From assembly GCA_020444515.1 (NCBI GenBank), contig JAHLKX010000001.1, forward strand, positions 1-64,000: a DNA stretch of 64,000 nt, written 5' to 3'. The DNA comes from Bacteroidota bacterium (GTDB lineage Bacteria; Bacteroidota; Bacteroidia; Bacteroidales; JAADJA01). A model generated the notes under the pieces. The model saw only the letters and a list, made by a program, of their open reading frames with translations, had not been told where the DNA came from and searched no databases. The position numbers and the translations under genes are program-made. The stretch's first letter is position 1. Each line of letters starts with the position of its first letter. Below are positions 1 to 8,384 of this stretch, piece by piece.

Positions 1-576
1 CTCCGATGCTTGTTAGATTTTCCAATCCTGTTAAACTGGTTAGGGCGTTATTGTCATCGATTGTAAGATTCCCTCCGATGCTTGTTATATTTTCCAATCC
101 TGTTAAACTGGTTAGGGCATTATTGTCATCGATTGTAAGATACCCTCCGATGCTTGTTAGATTTTCTAATCCTGTTAAACTGGTTAGGGTATTATTGTCC
201 CTCATTGTAAGATACCCTCCGATGCTTGTTAGATTTTCTAATCCTGTTAAACTGGTTAGGGCATTATTGTCCGACATTCTAAGATACCCTCCGATGCTTG
301 TTAGATTTTCCAATCCCGTTAAACTGGTCAGGGCATCATTACTCAAAATGCTAAGGTATTCACCAATTGTTTCTAAATTCCCCAATCCTGTTAAACTTGT
401 CAGGGTATCATTTTGACCGATTGAAAGATACCCTCCGATGCTTGTTAGATTTTCCAATCCCGTTAAACTGGTTAGGGCATCATTTTGACCGATTGAAAGA
501 AGTCCTCCGATGCTTGTTACATTGTCCAATCCCGTTAAACTGGTCAGGGCATTGTTGCTAATCGTAAGGTCTCTAC
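1..576. repeat. Tandem 72-bp repeats inside the LRR gene
   Basis: Units beginning CTCCGATGCTTGTTA recur at 1, 73, 145, 217, 289, 361 (diverged), 433 and 505, exactly 72 bp (24 codons) apart. Identity is high at the DNA level, so copy number could change by recombination or slippage. The array continues past the window edge. Confidence 0.9.
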
Positions 577-1708
577 CGATGAAACTTAAATTCTCTATAC
601 CCACAATAGAGATTAGGGCATTGTTGTTATGTATCTGGAAATCTAAACCAATTGATGCCAGGTTTTCCAAACCGCTTAATGAACTAAGTGCCGGATTGCT
701 TCCCAAATTATAATCACCGATAATAAAGCTTTCACCGATGAAACTCAGGTTATCCAGGCCGGACATACTTTCAAGGCCTGGATTTGCAGTAACCTGAAAG
801 CTCCTTCCAACAGAAACCAGATTTTCCAAACCCGAAAAATCCACCAATAATTGATTTGAATCGACGTAAAAACCACGCTCAATTTCAATTAGATCATTCA
901 GCCCTGAAAAATCTGCCACGGAATTATTGCCTTTAAAATAAAAGGAACCTCCAATTAGAGTCAAATCATTCACGCCAATTAAACTGGTCAAGGCGGTATT
1001 ATTCTCCATCTTCAAACTACCGCCAATTTGGGTTAAACCAACCAACCCGTTTAAATTGCTAATATCGTTTCCGCTTATGGAAACGTCGCCGGCAACCTGG
1101 CTGCAACCGGGGTAATTCACCTGGAAACTGTCCACTTCTGCCTGGTTAGTTAGCAAAATTCCTTCAGGTGCACATCCCTCAACTTCGCCTATTATGACTA
1201 AATGATCATTGCTTCTGGAGTAATTCAACCCCGCATATTCACTTCCTAGCATATAATCTATAAAGAAACTCCCTGTTTGTGCATCCGTGTAAATTCTAAG
1301 ATCGAAATAATAAGTAGTGCTTCCTCCGATGCCGATTGTATCATGTGCAACCCACCAGTAATAATTTTCAGGTGGAGGATCGATGGCACTCATCAATTGA
1401 CTGAGGTTTTCCGAATAAATAAGAGTTCCGACAAAGAAAGAAGTACTGTCGAAATAGGCTATTGAATCCTGCGGCACCCATCCAACAGGAAGTAATGCCC
1501 CAAAGCGGGGCAACTCGGTTTCTCCTTGATAGCTATCTGCCCAGGCACTAATCTGAACATCAAAATAAGAATTCGGGTCGGCCTGGTAAGGCTGGTAAAT
1601 GTTTTCAAAGTCGAAACAGCCAGTAAGAAGCAAAGTGAATATCAGCACCGCTAAAATCGGGTATCTGTATTTTGCTTTTTTTGCTTTCATGTTTGTAAGT
1701 TTTTTCAT
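1..1708 (-). CDS. Leucine-rich-repeat surface lipoprotein, C-terminus cut by window edge
   Basis: I read this frame directly from the minus strand; it stays open for about 569 codons and runs off the left edge. It starts MKKLTNMKAKK and has a lipoprotein signal ending LLLTGC, so the mature protein should be lipid-anchored. Residues of about 30-170 form a domain I do not recognise. From about residue 190 on come leucine-rich repeats of the form NALTSLTGLENLTSIGGYL, imperfect first and then almost identical 24-residue units. LRR surface proteins of this sort in Bacteroidota usually bind proteins or glycans; the ligand here is unknown. An alternative start at 1690 (second Met) would give the same signal peptide. 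It shares its upstream architecture with the LytTR regulator next door. Confidence 0.88.
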   Translation of the reverse strand, partial: MKKLTNMKAKKAKYRYPILAVLIFTLLLTGCFDFENIYQPYQADPNSYFDVQISAWADSYQGETELPRFGALLPVGWVPQDSIAYFDSTSFFVGTLIYSENLSQLMSAIDPPPENYYWWVAHDTIGIGGSTTYYFDLRIYTDAQTGSFFIDYMLGSEYAGLNYSRSNDHLVIIGEVEGCAPEGILLTNQAEVDSFQVNYPGCSQVAGDVSISGNDISNLNGLVGLTQIGGSLKMENNTALTSLIGVNDLTLIGGSFYFKGNNSVADFSGLNDLIEIERGFYVDSNQLLVDFSGLENLVSVGRSFQVTANPGLESMSGLDNLSFIGESFIIGDYNLGSNPALSSLSGLENLASIGLDFQIHNNNALISIVGIENLSFIGRDLTISNNALTSLTGLDNVTSIGGLLSIGQNDALTSLTGLENLTSIGGYLSIGQNDTLTSLTGLGNLETIGEYLSILSNDALTSLTGLENLTSIGGYLRMSDNNALTSLTGLENLTSIGGYLTMRDNNTLTSLTGLENLTSIGGYLTIDDNNALTSLTGLENITSIGGNLTIDDNNALTSLTGLENLTSIG

Positions 1709-1737
1709 GATATTCTTGTTTTAAGATTAACTAAAAT

Positions 1738-1745
1738 CAAAACTA
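1738..1745 (-). promoter_or_regulatory. Bacteroidota -7 box of the LRR gene (TAGTTTTG)
   Basis: CAAAACTA on the plus strand reads TAGTTTTG on the minus strand, matching TAnnTTTG, 30 bp before the ATG at 1708. No clear TTTG -33 element is visible at the expected distance, which would suit an activator-dependent promoter. Confidence 0.55.
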
Positions 1746-1777
1746 CAATATCAGAAAGGGGAAAAGGTGGCAGTTAT

Positions 1778-1828
1778 CTGAACGCCGGGGGTTTTTATTT
1801 GAACGCGGGGATTTTCATGACGAACGCA
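1778..1828. promoter_or_regulatory. Candidate LytTR-binding array upstream of the LRR gene
   Basis: GAACGC occurs at 1780-1785, 1801-1806 and 1822-1827, with exact 21-bp spacing (9-bp sites, 12-bp spacers). On the minus strand the sites read GGCGTTCAG, CGCGTTCAA and TGCGTTCGT. LytTR proteins bind direct repeats of the type [TA][AC][CA]GTTN[AG][TG] with 12-13 bp spacers. The array lies about 34 bp upstream of the TAGTTTTG box. Confidence 0.55.
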
Positions 1829-1962
1829 GTGAGGAGAAGGAGTTATATGGTAAAGGAAAAGCTTGATAACTGATTGTTGAGAAGAACTAAGAAAGGAGTG
1901 CTTTGTCTTGCGTAAAGAATTCACCCGACATCCTGAGGTGTCCACGTGAATTAACTGTGACT

Positions 1963-2709
1963 TTAGGTAAGGTTATCAAACAATTCCATCAGCATATCCC
2001 TTTTCCTTGATGCAACAGGGACTTCATCTCCGTTGCACATGACCAGTGTGCCTCCATCAGCTTTATCAAAATAGTTCATCCGGTTGATATTCACAATGTG
2101 CGATTTATGTATGCGATGGAATCCATTGTCCAGCAACTGTGTTTCAAACTCCTTAATAGACTTGGTAATGACTATTTTGCGTCCGTCCAGCAAGTAAAAA
2201 GTAGAGTAATTGCCATCAGCTTCGATATGAACAATATCTGAAATGTCCACCACATGAACCTGGTCCATTGATTTCAAAACCAATCTATGTGATTTATTGA
2301 GTTCATTGATACTGGTGCCCAACGCTTTTGCCTGAAGTTTTTCTTCATAACGTACCAGGTCATCTGCTTTTCTAATGGCCTGCGCAAGCTCTTCTTCTTT
2401 CAGGGGCTTTAAAAGGTAATCGACAGCACCGTATTTAATGGCCTTGATGGCGTAATCGCTGTAGCTTGAAATAAAAATAATTTTAAAATCAGGTTTCTCA
2501 AAATGGTCAATCAATTCAAAACCACTTCCATCTTTTAACTTAATATCAAGAATGACCAGGTCTGGTTCAAGTTCATTGACAATGCCAATACCCGATTTAA
2601 TATCCTTCGCTGAGCCAGCAAAACTAACATTAGGCACATAATTATCGATGGTGTTAATTGCTGTTTGAAGGCTTGTATCGTTATCTCCAATGAAGATCGC
2701 CGTTGACAT
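1963..2709 (-). CDS. LytTR-family response regulator
   Basis: A 248-residue two-domain transcription regulator. Residues 1-120 form a receiver domain with acidic residues D9 and D11, phosphoacceptor D55 in LVILDIK and the conserved lysine K101 in YLLKPLK. Residues of about 145-248 are a LytTR DNA-binding domain (VHIEADGNYSTFYLLDG, FHRIHKSHIVNINRM). I chose the start at MSTAIFIGD; a start 12 codons further up is possible but adds residues not typical of the family. No histidine kinase lies nearby, so it is an orphan regulator here. Its own promoter carries the same three-site array as the adjacent LRR gene, suggesting it controls both. Confidence 0.93.
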   Translation of the reverse strand: MSTAIFIGDNDTSLQTAINTIDNYVPNVSFAGSAKDIKSGIGIVNELEPDLVILDIKLKDGSGFELIDHFEKPDFKIIFISSYSDYAIKAIKYGAVDYLLKPLKEEELAQAIRKADDLVRYEEKLQAKALGTSINELNKSHRLVLKSMDQVHVVDISDIVHIEADGNYSTFYLLDGRKIVITKSIKEFETQLLDNGFHRIHKSHIVNINRMNYFDKADGGTLVMCNGDEVPVASRKRDMLMELFDNLT

Positions 2710-2783
2710 GAAAAAATTTTCTACGAATATATTAAAATTCGTCATATGACTGAATGTTGGTCATCGTAAATTTATCTACGTAA

Positions 2784-2791
2784 CAAATGTA
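2784..2791 (-). promoter_or_regulatory. -7 box of the LytTR regulator gene (TACATTTG)
   Basis: CAAATGTA on the plus strand reads TACATTTG on the minus strand, 75 bp before the chosen ATG at 2709. It sits between the gene and its three-site array. Confidence 0.55.
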
Positions 2792-2824
2792 CTTCATGAA
2801 GAGGGTGAGGAATTGTGTATTTAT

Positions 2825-2875
2825 TTGAATGCTTCATAAATTCTTATGAACGTATGAGATTTTTATTTAAACGCG
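2825..2875. promoter_or_regulatory. Candidate LytTR-binding array upstream of the LytTR gene
   Basis: GAATGC at 2827, GAACGT at 2848 and AAACGC at 2869 are again spaced exactly 21 bp. The middle site reads TACGTTCAT on the minus strand, a full match to the LytTR consensus. A 17-bp segment at 2860-2876 matches 1792-1808 at 16 positions. The array is about 35 bp from the TACATTTG box, nearly the same geometry as at the LRR promoter. Confidence 0.55.
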
Positions 2876-3195
2876 GATTGAGTGGGGGTGAAAATGCGTT
2901 TTTTAGTCTTAATAAAACCCGATATGGTCAGATCGGGTAACATCAGAAAGTGATGATATCATGGATCATTCACAACATTCAAATAGTCTGATCTGATTCC
3001 TGCAATTTCACGGTCTTGAAAGTGTCATTGGCTGCTAATTAAATTTCCACAATTATTTTCAATAAGAAGAATTGTGATTGGAATAAAATACCCCTATTTC
3101 AGGTCATAACATCTATTGTATGCTCAAATAATAATTAACATCTATTTACATATGAAAGATTTTAATTATTTTAGTGCTCACCAAATCATACAAAT
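2876..3195. other. Intergenic gap, no gene seen
   Basis: I see no supported reading frame. An inverted repeat ACCCGAT (2917-2923) / ATCGGGT (2932-2938) with an 8-base loop is present; it has no T-run on either side and could be an operator or a chance palindrome. Confidence 0.4.
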
Positions 3196-3765
3196 ATGGA
3201 AGAACAATCTATCCCTACCTGGTACCTTCCCCTGATCAAGGGGATCGTCATGATCCTGCTGGCCTTCATGATCTTTGCAAGCCCTGCCGGGGCACTAATC
3301 GCCTGGGCCTTTTACATCGGTATCGGTTTCGTTATTACCGGTATGGTCTTGATTTATCAGGGCTTTGCCGGTCGCGGAGCAGAGGAGAACTGGACCTGGA
3401 AAATTTTCGAAGGGTTGCTGGATATGTTCATCGGCTTTATGCTCATGGTAAATCCACTTGTTACAGCATCCATCATCCCATTTTTATTCGGATTGTGGGG
3501 TGCATTTTATGGCATTGCCCTGTTCATCGATGCTTTTGCCCACAAAGAAAATCAGTTTGTGAAGTTTGCTGCCAGTTTGCTGGTCTTCTGGATATCCACA
3601 TTTATCATGTTTAATCCTTTGTTGTTTGGGATATCAATCGCTATCTGGATCGCTATTATCATGCTGATTGTGGGGATATACAGTGTGATCCTGGCTTTTA
3701 ATTTAAAAAAGTTGGTGATAGAAGAGCCGGAGCCTGAAATAGAAATAGAAATTGAATCGGACTGA
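3196..3765 (+). CDS. HdeD/DUF308-family membrane protein
   Basis: A 189-residue inner-membrane protein with about six hydrophobic segments arranged as three repeated hairpins, as in the HdeD/DUF308 family (about 180-200 residues). HdeD is linked to acid resistance in Escherichia coli, but for most members the function is unknown. The start MEEQSIPTWYLPLIKG matches the usual short N-terminus before the first helix. The C-terminal tail is acidic (EEPEPEIEIEIESD). It stands alone between two gaps; no operon partner. Confidence 0.85.
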   Translation: MEEQSIPTWYLPLIKGIVMILLAFMIFASPAGALIAWAFYIGIGFVITGMVLIYQGFAGRGAEENWTWKIFEGLLDMFIGFMLMVNPLVTASIIPFLFGLWGAFYGIALFIDAFAHKENQFVKFAASLLVFWISTFIMFNPLLFGISIAIWIAIIMLIVGIYSVILAFNLKKLVIEEPEPEIEIEIESD

Positions 3766-4262
3766 GCCTAATTGTCTCGAACGTTTTTTAAGAGTTATCT
3801 GATAAATCAGTTAATGTGATCTGTTTCTGGGGCAGTTTCTCTCAGGATTATTGGACTTCCTGCTTTCCATGTATTACCAGCCGTTTTCCCAGAATTTAGG
3901 CAGAGCCGTTATAATAACTACCATCACCACATTAGAGGATTTATGCGAGCCACATGATCGATTGGGTTTAAAAAAGCAGTGGATATATCCACCGAAGCTC
4001 AAAGAATATTGGCATAAGATTGAATCATAACTATGTCAGGCTTCGGAGAGCATTTGCTTGCTGCAGGCTGGAAGGTGGCGCTGGAAGAAGCATATCCAAC
4101 GGAAATTTATTTTTAACCGTTTAAAAAGGAAAACAATGTTTCAGAGATCTGCAAAATCATTTTGTGTCATGGTTAGTAAATTCACTTAGAAACTAAAAAT
4201 AGTCGTTAGGGGATATCCCAGGTCGGTTTTTATACAATCCATGTAACATTAGCATGCCATTA
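3766..4262. other. Intergenic gap with two short, unconvincing frames
   Basis: No recognisable gene. Two short plus-strand frames follow each other in different phases: 3869-4030 (53 codons, with a plausible composition, ending PPKLKEYWHKIES) and 4033-4116 (27 codons). They could be remnants of a decayed gene, but I recognise no family. Confidence 0.3.
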
Positions 4263-5231
4263 TTATTTAATTTCTAGATCATTTACTAATTTTCTTGCAC
4301 AGCTTATTTTATAAGTAATACGCGCTGACATAGCAAATTTATTGGCCAGTTGGATGCCATTATAGTATTTATATACCGGCAGATCACCATTAACGGCAAG
4401 AAACCATTTCTTAGCAAAGGAATAACTAACATGAGGTATAGCATAAATAATCTTGTATCCTGATGATTCAACGATGTGCTCATTTTTCCGTTTGGATTTA
4501 CCCCTGTTTTCACTTCTTATCTCCAGCCCAGTATTAATTGCTTTGGAGACTTTATAAGAAGCGAGCATAGAAAACAAATACATGTTTCCATACTTATAAT
4601 AAAAATTTTCGGAGTCAATAAGCTGGGCATATTCAAAAGAACCAAAAAAGCCCAGGTTCCATTTTGGATGTTTAAAGGATTTATTGATATAAAGATTAAT
4701 GAGGTATTTATAGCTCCCGGAAGAGGGTTGTACGGTTATCGGCAGTTTTACATGATCCGCTTCCTGATCAAACACACCAATCGGAAATTTCATTCCAATG
4801 GATGGTGTAATGGCAATTTTTCGTACAAAATTTTTATATGCCAGATACTTGATGGTTAAAGCGGCATCGCCTAATCCGTATCCTTTGCTATCCTGCCAAT
4901 CTGAAAGACTGTAAGTTTCTGTTTTATTCAGAAAGTATCCAAGATCCGTTTGCAGGCTGATCCTTGGTGTTAATCCATATATAAGTTGCAGGTTCAGATA
5001 GTTAAAGTATGCCTTATCAACAAAATCAATCGAAATTTTTTCTGACCCCTCATAGTAAGTATCAGAAATACTGTACTTATATCCGGCAACTACCTGTAAC
5101 TCTTTACGGCCTGGGTTGGTCTGTTCGCTGTAAAAAAATGGGTTCCCTGCCGAACAGCATTGTCCAAAAGCAATTGAATGATCAAAAAACAAAATAATGA
5201 AAACACAGATGGGTAATAATCTTATCATCAT
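4263..5231 (-). CDS. Outer-membrane beta-barrel-like protein
   Basis: About 323 residues. A signal peptide MMIRLLPICVFIILFF is followed by a mature start near QCCSAGNPFF. The rest is rich in alternating polar/aromatic strands (for example LQVVAGYKYSISD, ISLQTDLGYFL, WFLAVNGDLPVYKYY) and looks like a transporter-type outer-membrane barrel. I cannot assign a family with certainty. The start at 5231 (or the next Met at 5228) lies 1 bp after the stop of the upstream lipoprotein gene, so the two are probably co-translated. A longer frame to 5300 would overlap that gene and skip the signal peptide. Confidence 0.75.
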   Translation of the reverse strand: MMIRLLPICVFIILFFDHSIAFGQCCSAGNPFFYSEQTNPGRKELQVVAGYKYSISDTYYEGSEKISIDFVDKAYFNYLNLQLIYGLTPRISLQTDLGYFLNKTETYSLSDWQDSKGYGLGDAALTIKYLAYKNFVRKIAITPSIGMKFPIGVFDQEADHVKLPITVQPSSGSYKYLINLYINKSFKHPKWNLGFFGSFEYAQLIDSENFYYKYGNMYLFSMLASYKVSKAINTGLEIRSENRGKSKRKNEHIVESSGYKIIYAIPHVSYSFAKKWFLAVNGDLPVYKYYNGIQLANKFAMSARITYKISCARKLVNDLEIK

Positions 5232-5232
5232 T

Positions 5233-5601
5233 TTATTTTCCTCCACCAAAATAAGATGTAACTTCAATCTGTATGTCCTTTGTAACCTGTCCTGTTTCAT
5301 TCGAAACCGTGCATGTAATGGTATTCAATCCTATGCAACATTCACCAGCTGCATATTTTATTTGTGTACCGCCACCATTGAAATTTCCGTGATCACATTC
5401 CCACGAGTAAACCAGGTCGATACCATTTGCATAACAGGTTATAGTTGCTGTATCCCAGGCTTTAACGGAATAAAGACTGGCAATAAGACTATCAATCGTG
5501 ATTTGATCCGTAGTGTCGGATGGTTTTTGATCTTTGTCCTTCTCGCAGGCGATCAAACCTGAAAAGATCGTGGTGATAACAATGATATACTTGACTTTCA
5601 T
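5233..5601 (-). CDS. Small lipoprotein with Ig/PKD-like domain
   Basis: 122 residues, starting at MKVKYIIVITTIFSGLIAC, a lipoprotein signal with lipobox LIAC. The remaining part (ITCYANGIDLVYSWECDHGNF then CCIGLNTITCTVSNETG) resembles a single PKD/Ig-like beta-sandwich with the usual YSWECDHG-type strand. It probably sits on the envelope surface and partners the barrel protein encoded 1 bp downstream. Function unknown. Confidence 0.75.
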   Translation of the reverse strand: MKVKYIIVITTIFSGLIACEKDKDQKPSDTTDQITIDSLIASLYSVKAWDTATITCYANGIDLVYSWECDHGNFNGGGTQIKYAAGECCIGLNTITCTVSNETGQVTKDIQIEVTSYFGGGK

Positions 5602-5635
5602 GTTTTTTAAATTAATGAAGATCAATGGTTTGATC

Positions 5636-5757
5636 TATTTTTTAGCCGTGGATTCCAAAACCTCCTGAATCTCCACTTCATCGCCATGCAAAAACCCTAC
5701 TTTTTGCCATATCAGATTTTGTTCCCTATCAAAAATAATACGGGGTGAGGTTTACAT
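5636..5757 (-). pseudogene. Remnant of a thioredoxin-like gene (C-terminal part)
   Basis: The minus strand in one frame reads PRIIFDREQNLIWQKVGF followed by LHGDEVEIQEVLESTAKK and a stop. This matches the end of a thioredoxin fold: the cis-Pro strand, a IIFD strand and the terminal helix. Just upstream the frame shifts: VNLTP is readable in another phase immediately before PRIIFD, and no CxxC-containing N-terminal half is found before arsP. I take it as a broken, truncated gene that may once have ended the arsenical operon. Confidence 0.5.
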
Positions 5758-5876
5758 TCATGGTTCATTTAAATTCCTCAATAGGATCGAGAGAAACCTC
5801 AAACCCCATCTATTGACATTTACCGGTGGCTTTACTTTGGATGAGTTGTCAATTACAATCAAAGTGATAAATTTAT

Positions 5877-7196
5877 TTATAAAATTGTGCCATATATCAA
5901 GCCTGAGATTGTAGCCATAATAACAACAAGCACTAAATAAACCACTGTCTTTTGTGTTCCCATAATGCCTCGTATCACTAGCATATTGGGCAATGAAAGC
6001 GATGGCCCGGCCAGCAATAACGCAAGTGCCGGTCCTTTTCCCATTCCCGAATCGATCAATCCTTGAAGGATGGGTACTTCGGTCAAAGTGGCAAAGTACA
6101 TGAACGCACCGACGATGGAGGCAAAGAAATTGCTGAATACTGAATTTCCTCCTACAAGGGCTGAGATCCATTCGCCAGGTATGATACCGGCCAGGGCCAC
6201 ATCATCATGGGTAGATCCGAGAAGAAATCCTGCAATTACCACACCCAGTGCCAGCAAAGGCATGATCTGCTTGGTGAACTCCCAGGAAGAGATTGTCCAT
6301 TCCCTGTTATCCGGATCTCTGTTATCCATGAGGGTGATCATGCTAATACCAGCAATACCCACAATCATAGGGACTAACGGTGAAGGACTCAGCATTCCTG
6401 CCAGGGCGGTTGCAAGAGCAGCCAGTAATACCTGCCACCATGCAATCTTCAGGATAAAGACCAGTGAATAAACCAACATCAGCCCGAAGAAGGAGGTTAT
6501 ATACCATTTATTGGCCCATATCCAATACCAAATGCCGCTTTCCACACCTTCGCCCGGTTTACCCCAGTTAGCAAAAACCAGGATCAATACAAGGGTAAAG
6601 AAATGAAAAGCAGTTTGCCACATCGGTCGTTTTTCAGGTGGCACCACTACCTTCATTTGTTCATCTGCTTTAGCTTTTTCTTCTTTGCGGTAAATTAGCG
6701 CCATTGCCGAACCAATAACGATAGCAAAAACAACTGCACCAATAATCCTTGCAATACCCATTTCAAAACCCAATATTCGTGCAGTGAGAATAATAGCCAG
6801 TATATTTATGGCAGGCCCTGAGTATAAGAAAGCAACGGCTGGTCCTAATCCTGCTCCACGTTTATGAATACTTGAAAAAAGTGGAAGTATTGTACACGAG
6901 CAAACAGCTAAAATGGTTCCTGAAACTGATGCAACTGTATATGCCACCCATTTTTTAGCCTGGGCGCCGAAATATTTTAGTACGGCACCCTGGCTCACAA
7001 ATACTGAAATAACTCCCGCAATAAAAAAGGCTGGCAATAAACATAAAATCACATGTTCCTGCGCATACCAGCGGGTGAGGTCAAGGGTTGCATCTACCGC
7101 CTCCTGGAACCGCAGACTTTCCAGTGGCATAAAAAAAGCCAAAATGAAAAAGAAAACGATCCAGAATAAAATTTTAAGTTCTTTTTTCAATTCCAT
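5877..7196 (-). CDS. ArsP/DUF318-family permease
   Basis: A 439-residue polytopic membrane protein of the ArsP_1/DUF318 permease family. The family signature is visible as GTILAVCSCTILPLF (C99 and C101) and later LTEVPILQGLIDSGMGKGPA plus LLLAGPSLSLPNML. ArsP members expel trivalent organoarsenicals, and related permeases are linked to other metals, so the exact substrate is inferred from context. It is the last gene of the operon, 49 bp after arsG, with its own candidate ArsR site in that gap. Confidence 0.82.
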   Translation of the reverse strand: MELKKELKILFWIVFFFILAFFMPLESLRFQEAVDATLDLTRWYAQEHVILCLLPAFFIAGVISVFVSQGAVLKYFGAQAKKWVAYTVASVSGTILAVCSCTILPLFSSIHKRGAGLGPAVAFLYSGPAINILAIILTARILGFEMGIARIIGAVVFAIVIGSAMALIYRKEEKAKADEQMKVVVPPEKRPMWQTAFHFFTLVLILVFANWGKPGEGVESGIWYWIWANKWYITSFFGLMLVYSLVFILKIAWWQVLLAALATALAGMLSPSPLVPMIVGIAGISMITLMDNRDPDNREWTISSWEFTKQIMPLLALGVVIAGFLLGSTHDDVALAGIIPGEWISALVGGNSVFSNFFASIVGAFMYFATLTEVPILQGLIDSGMGKGPALALLLAGPSLSLPNMLVIRGIMGTQKTVVYLVLVVIMATISGLIYGTIL

Positions 7197-7209
7197 AATC
7201 GCATTTATA

Positions 7210-7229
7210 AGTTCGTATATTTACGAATA
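7210..7229. promoter_or_regulatory. Candidate ArsR operator before the permease gene
   Basis: AGTTCGTATATTTACGAATA contains the inverted repeat TTCGT/ACGAA. It matches the site at 8645-8664 at 16 of 20 positions and lies in the 49-bp gap between arsG and the permease. Confidence 0.55.
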
Positions 7230-7245
7230 ATCAATTTAAAAAAAA

Positions 7246-7941
7246 TCAGAATAAAAGGAATACATAATAAATCCCGATGCCAATAAACACCACAGCGATC
7301 ACCCTGCGAAACCAGATCTCAAATGTTTTTAGCTTGTTATAAAACCCACCGACACCCGATACTGTATAGGCTATAAGCCAGGCAAAAATAATTACAGGAA
7401 TTCCGGTAGCAATAGCAAAAGAAACAGGGAGTAAAATACTTTCGCTGCTGCTGATGGTCATTGGAATAAGCATTCCAAAATACAATACACCGCTATAAGG
7501 ACAAAAAGCAAGCGCAAAAACAATTCCCAGCAACAACACATCCCAATATCCTTTGATTCCCTTCTGGCTGTATCGGTCGGTGATGGAGGACAGGCCCGGG
7601 AAATTGATTCGGATAAAATCAAGCATAAACAATCCGATTAGGATGAGCAGTGGACCAATGATCTTTTCACCATACATCTGGAAAAACCCGGAAATACTGA
7701 ATTGGTCCGCACTAAGAATCAAAACTAGGGCAAGTAAGGTATACGAAAGCGAACGTCCGATGGTATAAACCAATCCATTCACAAAAACACGGTTGCGGTT
7801 TTGAATGTCCTTACTGATAAAGCCAACTGCTGTGATGTTGGTAGCCAGCGGGCAGGGACTGATAGCCGTCATCAAACCCAGAATAAAAGCTGATAGCAAA
7901 GGAAAAGAACTATCCTCAAAAAGGTTGGTAAGAAATTCCAT
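7246..7941 (-). CDS. arsG: ArsG-type aromatic arsenical efflux permease
   Basis: A 231-residue membrane protein of the CcdA/DsbD-like fold, with about six helices and paired cysteines in two half-repeats: ISPCPLATNITAVGF (C30) and ALAFCPYSGVLYFGMLIP (C147). The SPCPLATN motif is typical of the ArsG family, which in the ArsEFG system exports aminoaromatic arsenicals made from nitroarsenicals such as roxarsone. The gene starts 6 bp after arsF ends, so it is translated in the same operon. CcdA-type electron transfer to ArsF is an alternative role I cannot exclude. Confidence 0.78.
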   Translation of the reverse strand: MEFLTNLFEDSSFPLLSAFILGLMTAISPCPLATNITAVGFISKDIQNRNRVFVNGLVYTIGRSLSYTLLALVLILSADQFSISGFFQMYGEKIIGPLLILIGLFMLDFIRINFPGLSSITDRYSQKGIKGYWDVLLLGIVFALAFCPYSGVLYFGMLIPMTISSSESILLPVSFAIATGIPVIIFAWLIAYTVSGVGGFYNKLKTFEIWFRRVIAVVFIGIGIYYVFLLF

Positions 7942-7947
7942 CCAGCC

Positions 7948-8373
7948 TTATAATTTTTCTATGGACTCCTTCAGTGCTTTTTTTAACTTGTCAGGATTAT
8001 TCCTGGCATGCATAAAGGCAGTATTGGTCAGATTTTCCTGCTTTTCTCCTTTTACAACCAACAATGATTGTCCGTCGACTTTAAGTTTTTCTGCCAATGC
8101 ATCATTGGTCTTATCTTCCAGGTTTACCGAAAGGAAGGTCATCTCTCCCGATTTCATTTTTTCAGGATAGAGCTCGTTGAGAGCCTTCTCTGATTCATTT
8201 TCAACGGCCATACAGGTAGCGCACCTTCGTTCATAGTGAAAATAATACACTTCCACATTATCTGTTGATACAGTTTCCTTTTCTTTAGTTTGATCAGCAG
8301 TCTGTGCATTGCATGTAAGCAACGAGATAAATAAGCCGACCAAAACAGATAACATCAAACCTTTGTTTTTCAT
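7948..8373 (-). CDS. arsF: ArsF-type nitroreductase subunit (thioredoxin-like)
   Basis: 141 residues with an N-terminal export signal (MKNKGLMLSVLVGLFISLLTC), a short linker, then a thioredoxin-like domain beginning VEVYYFHYERRCATCMAVE with redox cysteines C51 and C54. The cis-Pro position carries VDGQSLLVV. The length and motifs fit the ArsF family reported to reduce nitrophenyl arsenicals together with ArsE. It lies 11 bp after arsE and 6 bp before arsG. The signal implies action on the periplasmic side. Confidence 0.75.
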   Translation of the reverse strand: MKNKGLMLSVLVGLFISLLTCNAQTADQTKEKETVSTDNVEVYYFHYERRCATCMAVENESEKALNELYPEKMKSGEMTFLSVNLEDKTNDALAEKLKVDGQSLLVVKGEKQENLTNTAFMHARNNPDKLKKALKESIEKL

Positions 8374-8384
8374 TGTTCAATAAT

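Noticed and set aside
1..576. Regular repeats resembling a CRISPR array
   Set aside because: The 72-bp units have no unique spacers and translate as LRRs on the minus strand.
6..713. Plus-strand frames across the LRR repeats (MLVRFSNPVKLVRALL type)
   Set aside because: They are antisense shadows of the LRR repeats; the minus strand is open and has LRR consensus residues.
1751..1945. 64-codon minus-strand frame between the LRR and LytTR genes
   Set aside because: Composition is not protein-like (short, no known motif), and it covers the candidate binding array upstream of the LRR promoter.
2917..2938. ACCCGAT/ATCGGGT inverted repeat as a terminator
   Set aside because: No T-run on either strand and no gene ends close to it.
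3869..4116. Two short plus-strand frames in the gap after the HdeD gene
   Set aside because: Too short, different phases, no recognised family; kept only as a note in the gap entry.
5758..6171. 137-codon minus-strand frame over the end of the permease gene
   Set aside because: Mostly overlaps the permease in another frame, with arginine-, histidine- and serine-rich shadow composition.
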